Source of the DNA: Prostheceraeus crozeri | Taxonomy: Eukaryota > Platyhelminthes > Polycladida > Euryleptidae | Length of the DNA: 64,000 bases | Assembly: GCA_907163375.1 (NCBI GenBank) | Contig: CAJQUW010005702.1 | Coordinates: forward strand, 62,001-126,000 | Direction: 5' to 3' | In this document: positions 28,401 through 44,541 of the stretch, piece by piece | Layout of the letters: the number at the start of each line of letters is the position of its first letter | Position numbering within the stretch: the first letter of the stretch is position 1 | The notes under the pieces: generated by a model | The model's database searches: none | What the model saw: the letters and a program-made list of their open reading frames with translations, nothing else | What the model was told of the DNA's origin: nothing | Position numbers and translations under genes: made by a program

Positions 28401-31400
28401 TTTATTCTTAACTTGCCAACTGGTGAAACTTCATTCTATTTCTAACATACAAACAGATAAAACTTTATTCTAACATATGCACTATTGAAGCAGATTGAAC
28501 TTTATTCTTAACAAACACACCATTGAAACCTTATTCTTAACTTGTAAACTATTGAAACTTTATTTTTAACTTGTAAACGGTTGAAACTTCATTTTATTTC
28601 TATCATAGAAACAGATAAAACTTTATTCTTAACTTGCCAACTGGTGAAACTTCATTCTATTTCTAACATACAAACAGATAAAACTTTATTCTTAACATAT
28701 GCACTATTGAAGCAGATAAAACTTTATTCTGAACATGAACACTATTGAAACTTTATTCTTAACTCGTAAACTATTGAAACTTTATTCTTTACTCGTAAAC
28801 TGATGAAACTTCATTTTATTTCTAACATATAAACAGATAGAACTTTATTCTTAACTTGTAAACTGGTCAAACTTCATTCTATTTCTAACATATAAATAGA
28901 TAGAAGTTTATTTCTAACATACAGACTGATAGAACTATATTCTTAACTTGCCAACTGGTGAAACTTCATTCTATTTCTAACATACAAACAGATAGAACTT
29001 TATTCTTAACATATGCACTATTGAAACATTAGTTTTAACTTGCAAACTATTGAAACTTCATTTTTAACGTGTTAACGGTTGAAACTTTGTTTTATTTCTA
29101 ACATACAAAGAGATGGAACTTTATTCTTGACTTGTAAACTGGTGAAACTTCATTTTATTTCTAACATATAAACAGATAGAACTTTATTCTTAACTTGTAA
29201 ACTGAAACAGATAGAACTTTATTCGTAACTTGTAAACTGGTGAAACTTCATTCTATTTCTAACATATAAACAAATAGAACTTTATTCTGAACATGCACAC
29301 TATTGAAACTTTATTCTTAACTTGTAAACTTAAACAGATAGAACTTTATTCGTAACTTGTAAACAGGTGAACTTCATTCTATTTCTAACATACAAACAAA
29401 TAGAACTTTATTCTGAACATGCATACTATTGAAACTTTATTCTTAACTTATAAACTATTGAAACTTTATTCCTTACTTGTAAACTGATGAAACTTCAATT
29501 TATTTCTAACATATAAACAGACAGAACTTTATTCTTAACTTGTAAACTGGTGAAACTTTATTCTATTTCTAACATATAAAACAGATAGAAGTTTATTTCT
29601 AACATATAAACAGATAGAACTTTATTCTTAACAAACACACCATTGAAACCTTATTCTTAACTTGTAAACTATTGAAACTTTATTTTTAACTTGTAAACGG
29701 TTGAAACTTCATTCTATTTCTATCATAGAAACAGATAAAACTTTATTCTTAACTTGCCAACTGGTGAAACTTCATTCTATTTCTAACATATAAACAGATA
29801 GAAGTTTATTTCTAACATGCAAACAGATAGAACTTTATTCTTAACATATGCACTATTGAAGCAGATAAAACTTTATTCTGAACATGCACACTATTGAAAC
29901 TTTATTCTTAACTTGTAAACTATTGAAACTTTATTCTTTACTCGTAAACTGATGAAACTTCATTTTATTTCTAACATATAAACAGATAGAACTTTATTCT
30001 TAACTTGTAAACTGGTCAAACTTCATTCTATTTCTAACATATAAATAGATAGAAGTTTATTTCTAACATACAGACTGATAGAACTATATTCTTAACTTGC
30101 CAACTGGTGAAACTTCATTCTATTTCTAACATACAAACAGATAGAACTTTATTCTTAACATATGCACTATTGAAACATTAGTTTTAACTTGCAAACTATT
30201 GAAACTTCATTTTTAACGTGTTAACGGTTGAAACTTTGTTTTATTTCTAACATACAAAGAGATGGAACTTTATTCTTGACTTGTAAACTGGTGAAACTTC
30301 ATTTTATTTCTAACATATAAACAGATAGAACTTAATTCTTAACAAACACACCATTGAAACCTTATTCTTAACTTGTAAACTATTGAAACTTTATTTTTAA
30401 CTTGTAAACGGTTGAAACTTCATTTTATTTCTATCATAGAAACAGATAAAACTTTATTCTTAACTTGCCAACTGGTGAAACTTCATTCTATTTCTAACAT
30501 ACAAACAGATAAAACTTTATTCTTAACATATGCACTATTGAAACAGATAAAACTTTATTCTGAACATGCACACTATTGAAACTTTATTCTTAACTCGTAA
30601 ACTATTGAAACTTTATTCTTTACTCGTAAACTGATGAAACTTCATTTTATTTCTAACATATAAACAGATAGAACTTTATTCTCAACTTGTAAACTGGTCA
30701 AACTTCATTCTATTTCTAACATATAAATAGATAGAAGTTTATTTCTAACATACAGACTGATAGAACTATATTCTTAACTTTCCAACTGGTGAAACTTCAT
30801 TCTATTTCTAACATACAAACAGATAGAACTTTATTCTTAACATATGCACTATTGAAACATTAGTTTTAACTTGCAAAATATTGAAACTTCATTTTTAACG
30901 TGTTAACGGTTGAAACTTTGTTTTATTTCTAACATACTAACAGATAGAACTTTATTCTTAACTTGTAAACTGGTGAACCTTCATTTTATTTCTAACATAT
31001 AAACAGATAGAACTTTATTCTTAACTTGTAAACTTAAACAGATAGAACTTTTTTCGTAACTTGTAAACTGGTGAAACTTCATTCTATTTCTAACATATAA
31101 ACAAATAGAACTTTATTCTGAACATGCACACTATTGAAACTTTATTCTTAACTTATAAACTATTGAAACTTTATTCCTTACTTGTAAACTGATGAAACTT
31201 CAATTTATTTCTAACATATAAACAGATAGAACTTTATTCTTAACTTTTAAACTGGTCAAACTTCATTCTATTTCTAACATATAAACAGATAGAAGTTTAT
31301 TTCTAACATACAAACAGATAGAACTTTATTCTTAACTTGCCAACTGGTGAAACTTCATTCTATTTCTAACATAGAAATAGATAAAACTTTATTCTTAACA

Positions 31401-34400
31401 TACACAATATTGAAACTTTATTCTTAACTTGTAAACTATTCAACCTTCATTTTTATTTCTAACATACAAACAGATAAAACTTTATTCTTAACTTCTAAAC
31501 TAATGAAACTTCATTTTATTTCTAACATATAAACAGATAGAACTTTATTCTTAACTTGTAAGCTGGTGAAACTTCATTCTATTTCTAACATATAAACAGA
31601 TAGAACTTTATTCTGAACACTATTCTTAACTTGTAAACTATTGAAACTTTATTTTTAACTTGTAAACGGTTGAAACTTTGTTTTATTTCTATCATACAAA
31701 CAGATAAAACTTTATTCTTAACATATGCACTATTGAAACATTAGTTTTAACTTGCAAACTATTGAAACTTTATTTTTAACTTGTTAACGGTTGAAACTTT
31801 GTTTTATTTATAACATATAAACAGATAGAACTTTATTCTTAACATGCACATTATTGAAACTTTATTTTTAACTTGTAATCTATTGAAACTTTATTCTTAA
31901 CTTCTTAACTATTTAAACTTTATTTTTAACTTGTAAACGGTTGAAACTTCATTTTATTTCTAACATATAAACAGACAGAACTTTATTCTTAACTTGTAAA
32001 CTTAAACAGATAGAACTTTATTCGTAACTTGTAAACAGGTGAACTTCATTCTATTTCTAACATATAAACAAATAGAACTTTATTCTGAACATGCATACTA
32101 TTGAAACTTTATTCTTAACTTATAAACTATTGAAACTTTATTCCTTACTTGTAAACTGATGAAACTTCAATTTATTTCTAACATATAAACAGACAGAACT
32201 TTATTCTTAACTTGTAAACTGGTGAAACTTTATTCTATTTCTAACATATAAAACAGATAGAAGTTTATTTCTAACATATAAACAGATAGAACTTTATTCT
32301 TAACAAACACACCATTGAAACCTTATTCTTAACTTGTAAACTATTGAAACTTTATTTTTAACTTGTAAACGGTTGAAACTTCATTTTATTTCTATCATAG
32401 AAACAGATAAAACTTTATTCTTAACTTGCCAACTGGTGAAACTTCATTATATTTCTAACATACAAACAGATAAAACTTTATTCTTAACATATGCACTATT
32501 GAAACAGATAAAACTTTATTCTGAACATGCACACTATTGAAACTTTATTCTTAACTTGTAAACTATTGAAACTTTATTCTTTACTCGTAAACTGATGAAA
32601 CTTCATTTTATTTCTAACATATAAACAGATAGAACTTTATTCTTAACTTGTAAACTGGTCAAACTTCATTCTATTTCTAACATATAAATAGATAGAAGTT
32701 TATTTTTAACATACAGACTGATAGAACTATATTCTTAACTTGCCAACTGGTGAAACTTCATTCTATTTCTAACATACAAACAGACAGAACTTTATTCTTA
32801 ACATATGCACTATTGAAACATTAGTTTTAACTTGCAAACTATTGAAACTTCATTTTTAACGTGTAAACGGTTGGAACTTTTTTTTATTTCTAACATACTA
32901 ACAGATAGAACTTTATTCTTAACTTGTAAACTGGTGAACCTTCATTTTATTTCTAACATATAAACAGATAGAACTTTATTCTTAACTTGTAAACTTAAAC
33001 AGATAGAATTTTCTTCGTAACTTGTAAACTGGTGAAACTTCATTCTATTTCTAACATATAAACAAATAGAACTTTATTCTGAACATGCACACTATTGAAA
33101 CTTTATTCTTAACTTGTAAACTATTGAAACGTTATGCTTTACTTGTAAACTGATGAAACTTCATTTTATTTCTAACATATAAACAGATAGAACTTTATTC
33201 TTAACTTTTAAACTGGTCAAACTTCATTCTATTTCTAACATATAAACAGATAGAAGTTTATTTCTAACATACAAACAGATAGAACTTTATTCTTAACTTG
33301 CCAACTGGTGAAACTTCATTTTATTTCTAACATACAAATAGATAAAACTTTATTCTTAACATACACAATATTGAAACTTTATTCTTAACTTGTAAACTAT
33401 TGAACCTTCATTTTTATTTCTAACATACAAACAGATAAAACTTTATTCTTAACTTCTAAACTAATGAAACTTCATTTTACTTCTAACATATAAACAGATA
33501 GAACTTTGTTCTTAACTTGTAAGCTGGTGAAACTTCATTCTATTTCTAACATATAAACAGATAGAACTTTATTCTGAACACTATTCTTAACTTGTAAACT
33601 ATTGAAACTTTATTTTTAACTTGTAAACGGTTGAAACTTTGTTTTATTTCTATCATACAAACAGATAAAACTTTATTCTTAACATATGCACTATTGAAAC
33701 ATTAGTTTTAACTTGCAAACTATTGAAACTTTATTTTTAACTTATTAACGGTTGAAACTTTGTTTTTTTTATAACATATAAACAGATAGAACTTTATTCT
33801 TAACATGCACATTATTGAAACTTTATTTTTAACTTGTAATCTATTGAAACTTTATTCTTAACTTCTTAACTATTTAAACTTTATTTTTAACTTGTAAACG
33901 GTTGAAACTTCATTTTATTTCTAACATATAAACAGACAGAACTTTATTCTTAACTTGTAAACTTAAACAGATAGAACTTTATTCGTAACTTGTAAACAGG
34001 TGAACTTCATTCTATTTCTAACATATAAACAAATAGAACTTTATTCTGAACATGCATACTATTGAAACTTTATTCTTTACTTATAAACTATTGAAACTTT
34101 ATTCCTTACTTGTAAACTGATGAAACTTCAATTTATTTCTAACATATAAACAGACAGAACTTTATTCTTAACTTGTAAACTGGTGAAACTTTATTCTATT
34201 TCTAACATATAAAACAGATAGAAGTTTATTTCTAACATATAAACAGATAGAACTTTATTCTTAACAAACACACCATTGAAACCTTATTCTTAACTTGTAA
34301 ACTATTGAAACTTTATTTTTAACTTGTAAACGGTTGAAACTTCATTTTATTTCTATCATAGAAACAGATAAAACTTTATTCTTAACTTGCCAACTGGTGA

Positions 34401-37400
34401 AACTTCATTATATTTCTAACATACAAACAGATAAAACTTTATTCTTAACATATGCACTATTGAAACAGATAAAACTTTATTCTGAACATGCACACTATTG
34501 AAACTTTATTCTTAACTTGTAAACTATTGAAACTTTATTCTTTACTCGTAAACTGATGAAACTTCATTTTATTTCTAACATATAAACAGATAGAACTTTA
34601 TTCTTAACTTGTAAACTGGTCAAACTTCATTCTATTTCTAACATATAAATAGATAGAAGTTTATTTTTAACATACAGACTGATAGAACTATATTCTTAAC
34701 TTGCCAACTGGTGAAACTTCATTCTATTTCTAACATACAAACAGACAGAACTTTATTCTTAACATATGCACTATTGAAACATTAGTTTTAACTTGCAAAC
34801 TATTGAAACTTCATTTTTAACGTGTAAACGGTTGGAACTTTTTTTTATTTCTAACATACTAACAGATAGAACTTTATTCTTAACTTGTAAACTGGTGAAC
34901 CTTCATTTTATTTCTAACATATAAACAGATAGAACTTTATTCTTAACTTGTAAACTTAAACAGATAGAATTTTCTTCGTAACTTGTAAACTGGTGAAACT
35001 TCATTCTATTTCTAACATATAAACAAATAGAACTTTATTCTGAACATGCACACTATTGAAACTTTATTCTTAACTTGTAAACTATTGAAACGTTATGCTT
35101 TACTTGTAAACTGATGAAACTTCATTTTATTTCTAACATATAAACAGATAGAACTTTATTCTTAACTTTTAAACTGGTCAAACTTCATTCTATTTCTAAC
35201 ATATAAACAGATAGAAGTTTATTTCTAACATACAAACAGATAGAACTTTATTCTTAACTTGCCAACTGGTGAAACTTCATTTTATTTCTAACATACAAAT
35301 AGATAAAACTTTATTCTTAACATACACAATATTGAAACTTTATTCTTAACTTGTAAACTATTGAACCTTCATTTTTATTTCTAACATACAAACAGATAAA
35401 ACTTTATTCTTAACTTCTAAACTAATGAAACTTCATTTTACTTCTAACATATAAACAGATAGAACTTTGTTCTTAACTTGTAAGCTGGTGAAACTTCATT
35501 CTATTTCTAACATATAAACAGATAGAACTTTATTCTGAACACTATTCTTAACTTGTAAACTATTGAAACTTTATTTTTAACTTGTAAACGGTTGAAACTT
35601 TGTTTTATTTCTATCATACAAACAGATAAAACTTTATTCTTAACATATGCACTATTGAAACATTAGTTTTAACTTGCAAACTATTGAAACTTTATTTTTA
35701 ACTTATTAACGGTTGAAACTTTGTTTTATTTATAACATATAAACAGATAGAACTTTATTCTTAACATGCACATTATTGAAACTTTATTTTTAACTTGTAA
35801 TCTATTGAAACTTTATTCTTAACTTCTTAACTATTTAAACTTTATTTTTAACTTGTAAACGGTTGAAACTTCATTTTATTTCTAACATATAAACAGACAG
35901 AACTTTATTCTTAACTTGTAAACTTAAACAGATAGAACTTTATTCGTAACTTGTAAACAGGTGAACTTCATTCTATTTCTAACATATAAACAAATAGAAC
36001 TTTATTCTGAACATGCATACTATTGAAACTTTATTCTTTACTTATAAACTATTGAAACTTTATTCCTTACTTGTAAACTGATGAAACTTCAATTTATTTC
36101 TAACATATAAACAGACAGAACTTTATTCTTAACTTGTAAACTGGTGAAACTTTATTCTATTTCTAACATATAAAACAGATAGAAGTTTATTTCTAACATA
36201 TAAACAGATAGAACTTTATTCTTAACAAACACACCATTGAAACCTTATTCTTAACTTGTAAACTATTGAAACTTTATTTTTAACTTGTAAACGGTTGAAA
36301 CTTCATTTTATTTCTATCATAGAAACAGATAAAACTTTATTCTTAACTTGCCAACTGGTGAAACTTCATTCTATTTCTAACATACAAACAGATAAAACTT
36401 TATTCTTAACATATGCACTATTGAAACAGATAAAACTTTATTCTGAACATGCACACTATTGAAACTTTATTCTTAACTTGTAAACTATTGAAACTTTATT
36501 CTTTACTCGTAAACTGATGAAACTTCATTTTATTTCTAACATATAAACAGATAGAACTTTATTCTTAACTTGTAAACTGGTCAAACTTCATTCTATTTCT
36601 AACATATAAATAGATAGAAGTTTATTTCTAACATACAGACTGATAGAACTATATTCTTAACCAGCCAACTGGTGAAACTTCATTCTATTTCTAACATACA
36701 AACAGATAGAACTTTATTCTTAACATATGCACTATTGAAACATTAGTTTTAACTTGCAAACTATTGAAACTTCATTTTTAACGTGTTAAAGGTTAAAACT
36801 TTGTTTTATTTCTAACATACAAACAGATGGAACTTTATTCTTGACTTGTAAACTGGTGAAACTTCATTTTATTTCTAACATATAAACAGATAGAACTTTA
36901 TTCTTAACTTGTAAACTGAAACAGATAGAACTTTATTCGTAACTTGTAAACTGGTGAAACTTCATTCTATTTCTAACATATAAACAAATAGAAATTTATT
37001 CTGAACATGCACACTATTGAAACTTTATTCTTAACTTGTAAACTATTGAAACTTTATTTTTAACTTGCAAACGGTTGAAACTTCATTTTATTTCTAACAT
37101 ACAAACAGATAAAACTTTATTCTTAACATATGCACTACTGAAACAGATAAAACTTTATTCTTAACATATGCACTATTGAAACATTAGTTTTAACTTGCAA
37201 ACTATTGAAACTTTATTTTTTACTTGTTAACGGTTGAAACTTTGTTTTATTTCTAACATACAAACAATTAGAACTTTATTCTTAACTTGTAAACTGGTGA
37301 ACCTTCATTTTATTTCTAACATATAAACAGATAGAACTTTATTCTTAACTTGTAAACGGTTGAAACTTTGTTTTATTTCTATCATAGAAACTGATAGAAC

Positions 37401-40400
37401 TTTATTCGTAAATTGTAAACTGGTGAAACTTCATTCAATTTCTATCATATAAACAAATAGAACTTTATTCTAAACAAGCACACTACTGAAACTTTATTCT
37501 TAACTTGTAAACTATTGAAACTTTATTCTTTACTTGTAAACTGATGAAACTTCATTTTATTTCTAACATATAAACAGATAGAACTTTATTCTTAACTTGT
37601 AAACTGGTCAAACTTCATTCTATTTCTAACATATAAACAGATAGAACTTTATTCTGAACACTATTCTTAACTTGTAAACTATTGAAACTTTATTTTTAAC
37701 TTGTAAACGGTTGAAACTTTGTTTTATTTCTATCATACAAACAGATAAAACTTTATTCTTAACATATGCACTATTGAAACATTAGTTTTAACTTGCAAAC
37801 TATTGAAACTTTATTTTTAACTTATTAACGGTTGAAACTTTGTTTTATTTATAACATATAAACAGATAGAACTTTATTCTTAACATGCACATTATTGAAA
37901 CTTTATTTTTAACTTGTAATCTATTGAAACTTTATTCTTAACTTCTTAACTATTTAAACTTTATTTTTAACTTGTAAACGGTTGAAACTTCATTTTATTT
38001 CTAACATATAAACAGACAGAACTTTATTCTTAACTTGTAAACTTAAACAGATAGAACTTTATTCGTAACTTGTAAACAGGTGAACTTCATTCTATTTCTA
38101 ACATATAAACAAATAGAACTTTATTCTGAACATGCATACTATTGAAACTTTATTCTTTACTTATAAACTATTGAAACTTTATTCCTTACTTGTAAACTGA
38201 TGAAACTTCAATTTATTTCTAACATATAAACAGACAGAACTTTATTCTTAACTTGTAAACTGGTGAAACTTTATTCTATTTCTAACATATAAAACAGATA
38301 GAAGTTTATTTCTAACATATAAACAGATAGAACTTTATTCTTAACAAACACACCATTGAAACCTTATTCTTAACTTGTAAACTATTGAAACTTTATTTTT
38401 AACTTGTAAACGGTTGAAACTTCATTTTATTTCTATCATAGAAACAGATAAAACTTTATTCTTAACTTGCCAACTGGTGAAACTTCATTCTATTTCTAAC
38501 ATACAAACAGATAAAACTTTATTCTTAACATATGCACTATTGAAACAGATAAAACTTTATTCTGAACATGAACACTATTGAAACTTTATTCTTAACTCGT
38601 AAACTATTGAAACTTTATTCTTTACTCGTAAACTGATGAAACTTCATTTTATTTCTAACATATAAACAGATAGAACTTTATTCTTAACTTGTAAACTGGT
38701 CAAACTTCATTCTATTTCTAACATATAAATAGATAGAAGTTTATTTCTAACATACAGACTGATAGAACTATATTCTTAACTTGCCAACTGGTGAAACTTC
38801 ATTCTATTTCTAACATACAAACAGATAGAACTTTATTCTTAACATATGCACTATTGAAACATTAGTTTTAACTTGCAAACTATTGAAACTTTATTTTTTA
38901 CTTGTTAACGGTTGAAACTTTGTTTTATTTCTAACATACAAACAATTAGAACTTTATTCTTAACTTGTAAACTGGTGAACCTTCATTTTATTTCTAACAT
39001 ATAAACAGATAGAACTTTATTCTTAACTTGTAAACGGTTGAAACTTTGTTTTATTTCTATCATAGAAACTGATAGAACTTTATTCGTAAATTGTAAACTG
39101 GTGAAACTTCATTCAATTTCTATCATATAAACAAATAGAACTTTATTCTGAACAAGCACACTACTGAAACTTTATTCTTAACTTGTAAACTATTGAAACT
39201 TTATTCTTTACTTGTAAACTGATGAAACTTCATTTTATTTCTAACATACAAACAGATAGAACTTTATTCTTAACTTGTAAACTGGTCAAACTTCATTCTA
39301 TTTCTAACATATAAACAGATAGAAGTTTATTCTTAACTTGTAAACTTAAACAGATAGAACTTTCTTCGTAACTTGTAAACTGGTGAAACTTCATTCTATT
39401 TCTAACATATAAACAAATAGAACTTTATTCTGAACATGCATACTATTGAAACTTTATTCTTAACTTGTAAACTATTGAAAATTTATTCTCTACTTGTAAA
39501 CTGATGAAAATTCATTTTATTTCTAACATATAAACAGATAGAACTTTATTCTTAACTTTTAAACTGGTCAAACTTCATTCTATTTCTAACATATAAACAG
39601 ATAGAAGTTTATTTCTAACATACAAACAGATAGAACTTTATTCTTAACTTGCCAACTGGTGAAACTTCATTCTATTTCTAACATACAAATAGATAAAACT
39701 TTATTCTTAACATACACAATATTGAAACTTTATTCTTAACTTGTAAACTATTCAACCTTCATTTTTATTTCTAACATACAAACAGATAAAACTTTATTCT
39801 TAACTTCTAAACTAATGAAACTTCATTTTACTTCTAACATATAAACAGATAGAACTTTGTTCTTAACTTGTAAGCTGGTGAAACTTCATTCTATTTCTAA
39901 CATATAAACAGATAGAACTTTATTCTGAACACTATTCTTAACTTGTAAACTATTGAAACTTTATTTTTAACTTGTAAACGGTTGAAACTTTGTTTTATTT
40001 CTATCATACAAACAGATAAAACTTTATTCTTAACATATGCACTATTGAAACATTAGTTTTAACTTGCAAACTATTGAAACTTTATTTTTAACTTATTAAC
40101 GGTTGAAACTTTGTTTTATTTATAACATATAAACAGATAGAACTTTATTCTTAACATGCACATTATTGAAACTTTATTTTTAACTTGTAATCTATTGAAA
40201 CTTTATTCTTAACTTCTTAACTATTTAAACTTTATTTTTAACTTGTAAACGGTTGAAACTTCATTTTATTTCTAACATATAAACAGACAGAACTTTATTC
40301 TTAACTTGTAAACTTAAACAGATAGAACTTTATTCGTAACTTGTAAACAGGTGAACTTCATTCTATTTCTAACATATAAACAAATAGAACTTTATTCTGA

Positions 40401-43400
40401 ACATGCATACTATTGAAACTTTATTCTTAACTTATAAACTATTGAAACTTTATTCCTTACTTGTAAACTGATGAAACTTCAATTTATTTCTAACATATAA
40501 ACAGACAGAACTTTATTCTTAACTTGTAAACTGGTGAAACTTTATTCTATTTCTAACATATAAAACAGATAGAAGTTTATTTCTAACATATAAACAGATA
40601 GAACTTTATTCTTAACAAACACACCATTGAAACCTTATTCTTAACTTGTAAACTATTGAAACATTAGTTTTAACTTGTAAACGGTTGAAACTTCATTTTA
40701 TTTCTATCATAGAAACAGATAAAACTTTATTCTTAACTTGCCAACTGGTGAAACTTCATTCTATTTCTAACATACAAACAGATAAAACTTTATTCTTAAC
40801 ATATGCACTATTGAAACAGATAAAACTTTATTCTGAACATGCACACTATTGAAACTTTATTCTTAACTTGTAAACTATTGAAACTTTATTCTTTACTCGT
40901 AAACTGATGAAACTTCATTTTATTTCTAACATATAAACAGATAGAACTTTATTCTTAACTTGTAAACTGGTCAAACTTCATTCTATTTCTAACATACAAA
41001 CAGATAGAACTTTATTCTTAACATATGCACTATTGAAACATTAGTTTTAACTTGCAAACTATTGAAACTTCATTTTTAACGTGTTAAAGGGTGAAACTTT
41101 GTTTTATTTCTAACATACAAACAGATGGAACTTTATTCTTGACTTGTAAACTGGTGAAACTTCATTTTATTTCTAACATATAACCAGATAGAACTTTATT
41201 CTTAACTTGTAAACTGAAACAGATAGAACTTTATTCGTAACTTGTAAACTGGTGAAACTTCATTCTATTTCTAACATATAAACAAATAGAAATTTATTCT
41301 GAACATGCACACTATTGAAACTTTATTCTTAACTTGTAAACTATTGAAACTTTATTTTTAACTTGCAAACGGTTGAAACTTCATTCTATTTCTAACATAC
41401 AAACAGATAAAACTTTATTCTTAACATATGCACTACTGAAACAGATAAAACTTTATTCTTAACATATGCACTATTGAAACATTAGTTTTAACTTGCAAAC
41501 TATTGAAACTTTATTTTTTACTTGTTAACGGTTGAAACTTTGTTTTATTTCTAACATACAAACAGATAGAACTTTATTCTTAACTTGTAAACTGGTGAAC
41601 CTTCATTTTATTTCTAACATATAAACAGATAGAACTTTATTCTTAACTTGTAAACGGTTGAAACTTTGTTTTATTTCTATCATAGAAACTGATAGAACTT
41701 TATTCGTAAATTGTAAACTGGTGAAACTTCATTCAATTTCTATCATATAAACAAATAGAACTTTATTCTGAACAAGCACACTACTGAAACTTTATTCTTA
41801 ACTTGTAAACTATTGAAACTTTATTCTTTACTTGTAAACTGATGAAACTTCATTTTATTTCTAACATATAAAATGTAAACAGATAGAAGTTTATTTCTAA
41901 CATACAAGCAGATAGAAGTTTATTCTTAACTTGCCAACTGGTGAAACTTCATTCTATTTCTAACATACAAACAGATAAAACTTTATTCTTAACATACACA
42001 ATATTGAAACTTTCTTCTTAACTTGTAAACTATTGAAACTTTATTTTTAACTTGTAAACGGTTGAAACTTTGTTTTATTTCTATCATAAAAACAGATAAA
42101 ACTTCATTCCATTCTTAACTTGCCAACTTGTGAAACGTCATTCTATTTCTAACATACAAACAGATAAAACTTTATTCTTAACATATGCACTATTGAAACA
42201 TTAGTTTTAACTTGTAAACTATTGAAACTTTATTTTTAACTTGTTAACTAAAACAGATAGAACTTTATTTTTAACTTGTAAACGGTTGAAACTTTGTTTT
42301 ATTTCTAACATACAAACAGATAGAACTTTATTCTTAACTTGTAAACTTAGACAGATAGAACTTTATTCGTAACTTGTAAACTCGTGAAACTTCATTCTAT
42401 TTCTAACATATAAACAAGTAGAACTTTATTCTGAACATGCATACTATTGAAACTTTATCCTGAACATGCATACTATTGAAACTTTATTCTTAACTTATAA
42501 ACTATTGAAACTTTATTCTTAACTTGTAAACTGATGAAACTTCTTTCTATTTCTAACATATAAACAAATAGAACTTTATTCTGAACATGCACACTATTGA
42601 AACTTTATTCTTAACTAGTAAACTATTGAAACTTTATTTTTAACTTGTAAACGGTTGGAACTTTTTTTTATTTCTAACATACAAACAGATAGAACTTTAT
42701 TCTTAACTTGTAAACTGGTCAAACTTCATTCTATTTCTAACATATAAACAGATAGAAGTTTATTCTTAACTTGTAAACTTAAACAGATAGAACTTTCTTC
42801 GTAACTTGTAAACTGGTGAAACTTCATTCTATTTCTAACATATAAACAAATAGAACTTTATTCTGAACATGCACACTATTGAAACTTTATTCTTAACTAG
42901 TAAACTATTGAAACTTTATTTTTAACTTGTAAACGGTTGGAACTTTTTTTTATTTCTAACATACAAACACATAGAACTTTATTCTTCACTTGCAAACTTA
43001 AGCAGATAGAACTTTATTCGTTACTTGTAAACTGGTGAAACTTCATTCTATTTCTAACATATAAACAAATAGAACTTTATTCTGAACATGCATACTATTG
43101 AAACTTTATTCTTAACTTATAAACTATTGAAACTTTATTCTATTGCTAACATATAAAACAGATAGAAGTTTATTTCTAACATATAAACAGATAGAACTTT
43201 ATTCTTAACAAACACACCATTGAAACTTTATTCTTAACTTGTAAACGGTTGAAAATTTGTTTTATTTCTATCATTGAAACAGATAAAACTTTATTCTTAA
43301 CTTGCCAACTGGTGAAACTTCATTCTATTTCTAACATACAAACAGATAGAACTTTATTCTTAACATATGCACTATTGAAACATTAGTTTTAACTTGCAAA

Positions 43401-44541
43401 CTATTGAAACTTCATTTTTAACGTGTTAACGGTTGAAACTTTGTTTTATTTCTAAGATACAAACAGATAAAACTTTATTCTTGACTTTTAAACTGGTGAG
43501 ACTTCATTTTATTTCTAACATATAAACAGATAGAACTTTATTCTTAACTTGTAAACTTAAACAGATAGAACTTTATTCGTAACTTGTAAACTGGTGAAAC
43601 TTCATTCTATTTCTAACATATAAACAAATAGAAATTTATTCTGAACATGCACACCATTGAAACTTTATTCTTAACTTGTAAACTATTGAAACTTTATTTT
43701 TAACTTGCAAACGGTTGAAACTTCATTCTATTTCTAACATACAAACAGATAAAACTTTATTCTTAACATATGCACTACTGAAACAGATAAAACTTTATTC
43801 TTAACATATGCACTATTGAAACATTAGTTTTAACTTGCAAACCATTGAAACTTTATTTTTTACTTGTTAACGGTTGAAACTTTGTTTTATTTCTAACATA
43901 CAAACAGATAGAACTTTATTCTTAACTTGTAAACTGGTGAACCTTCATTTTATTTCTAACATATAAACAGATAGAACTTTATTCTTAACTTGTAAACGGT
44001 TGAAACTTTGTTTTATTTCTATCATAGAAACTGATAGAACTTTATTCGTAACTTGTAAACTGGTGAAACTTCATTCAATTTCTATCATATAAACAAATAG
44101 AACTTTATTCTGAACATGCACACTACTGAAACTTTATTCTTAACTTGTAAACTATTGAAACTTTATTCTTTACTTGTAAACTGATGAAACTTCATTTTAT
44201 TTCTAACATATAAACAGATAGAACTTTATTCTTAACTTGTAAACTGGTCTAACTTCATTCTATTTCTAACATATAAACAGATAGAAGTTTATTTCTAACA
44301 TACAAACAGATAGAAGTTTATTCTTAACTTGTCAACTGGTGAAACTTCATTCTATTTCTAACATACAAATAGATAAAACTTTATTCTTAACATACACAAT
44401 ATTGAAACTTTATTCTTAACTTGTAAACTATTGAAACTTTATTTTTAACTTGTAAACGGTTGAAACTTTGTTTTATTTCTATCATAGAAACAGATAAAAC
44501 TTCATTCTTAACTTGCCAACTGGTGAACCTTCATTTTATTT
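25441..44541 (-). repeat. AT-rich satellite array, reverse arm
   Basis: This is the same satellite family as the first 25 kb, now reverse-complemented (for example AACTTTATTCTTAACTTGTA repeated throughout). It holds the same set of monomer tails but in different higher-order arrangements, so it is not a base-for-base mirror of the left arm. It ends abruptly at about 44541, in the middle of a monomer of the type ATTTTATTTCTAACAT, where the Polinton terminus starts. I see no gene or RNA gene within it. Confidence 0.95.
31615..37655 (-). repeat. 1,961-bp higher-order satellite repeats
   Basis: The private junction GAACACTATTCTTAACTTG occurs at 27602, 31615, 33576, 35537, 37656 and 39917. The spacings 31615-33576 and 33576-35537 are both exactly 1961 bases, and the intervening sequence is near-identical line for line. 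The next spacings are 2119 and 2261 bases, so those copies carry extra monomers. This indicates recent unequal exchange or amplification in the reverse arm only. Confidence 0.85.

Noticed and set aside
1..44541. CRISPR-like appearance of the short regular repeats
   Set aside because: Monomers are directly adjacent, all variants of one another, with no unique spacers, and the context is a eukaryotic satellite.
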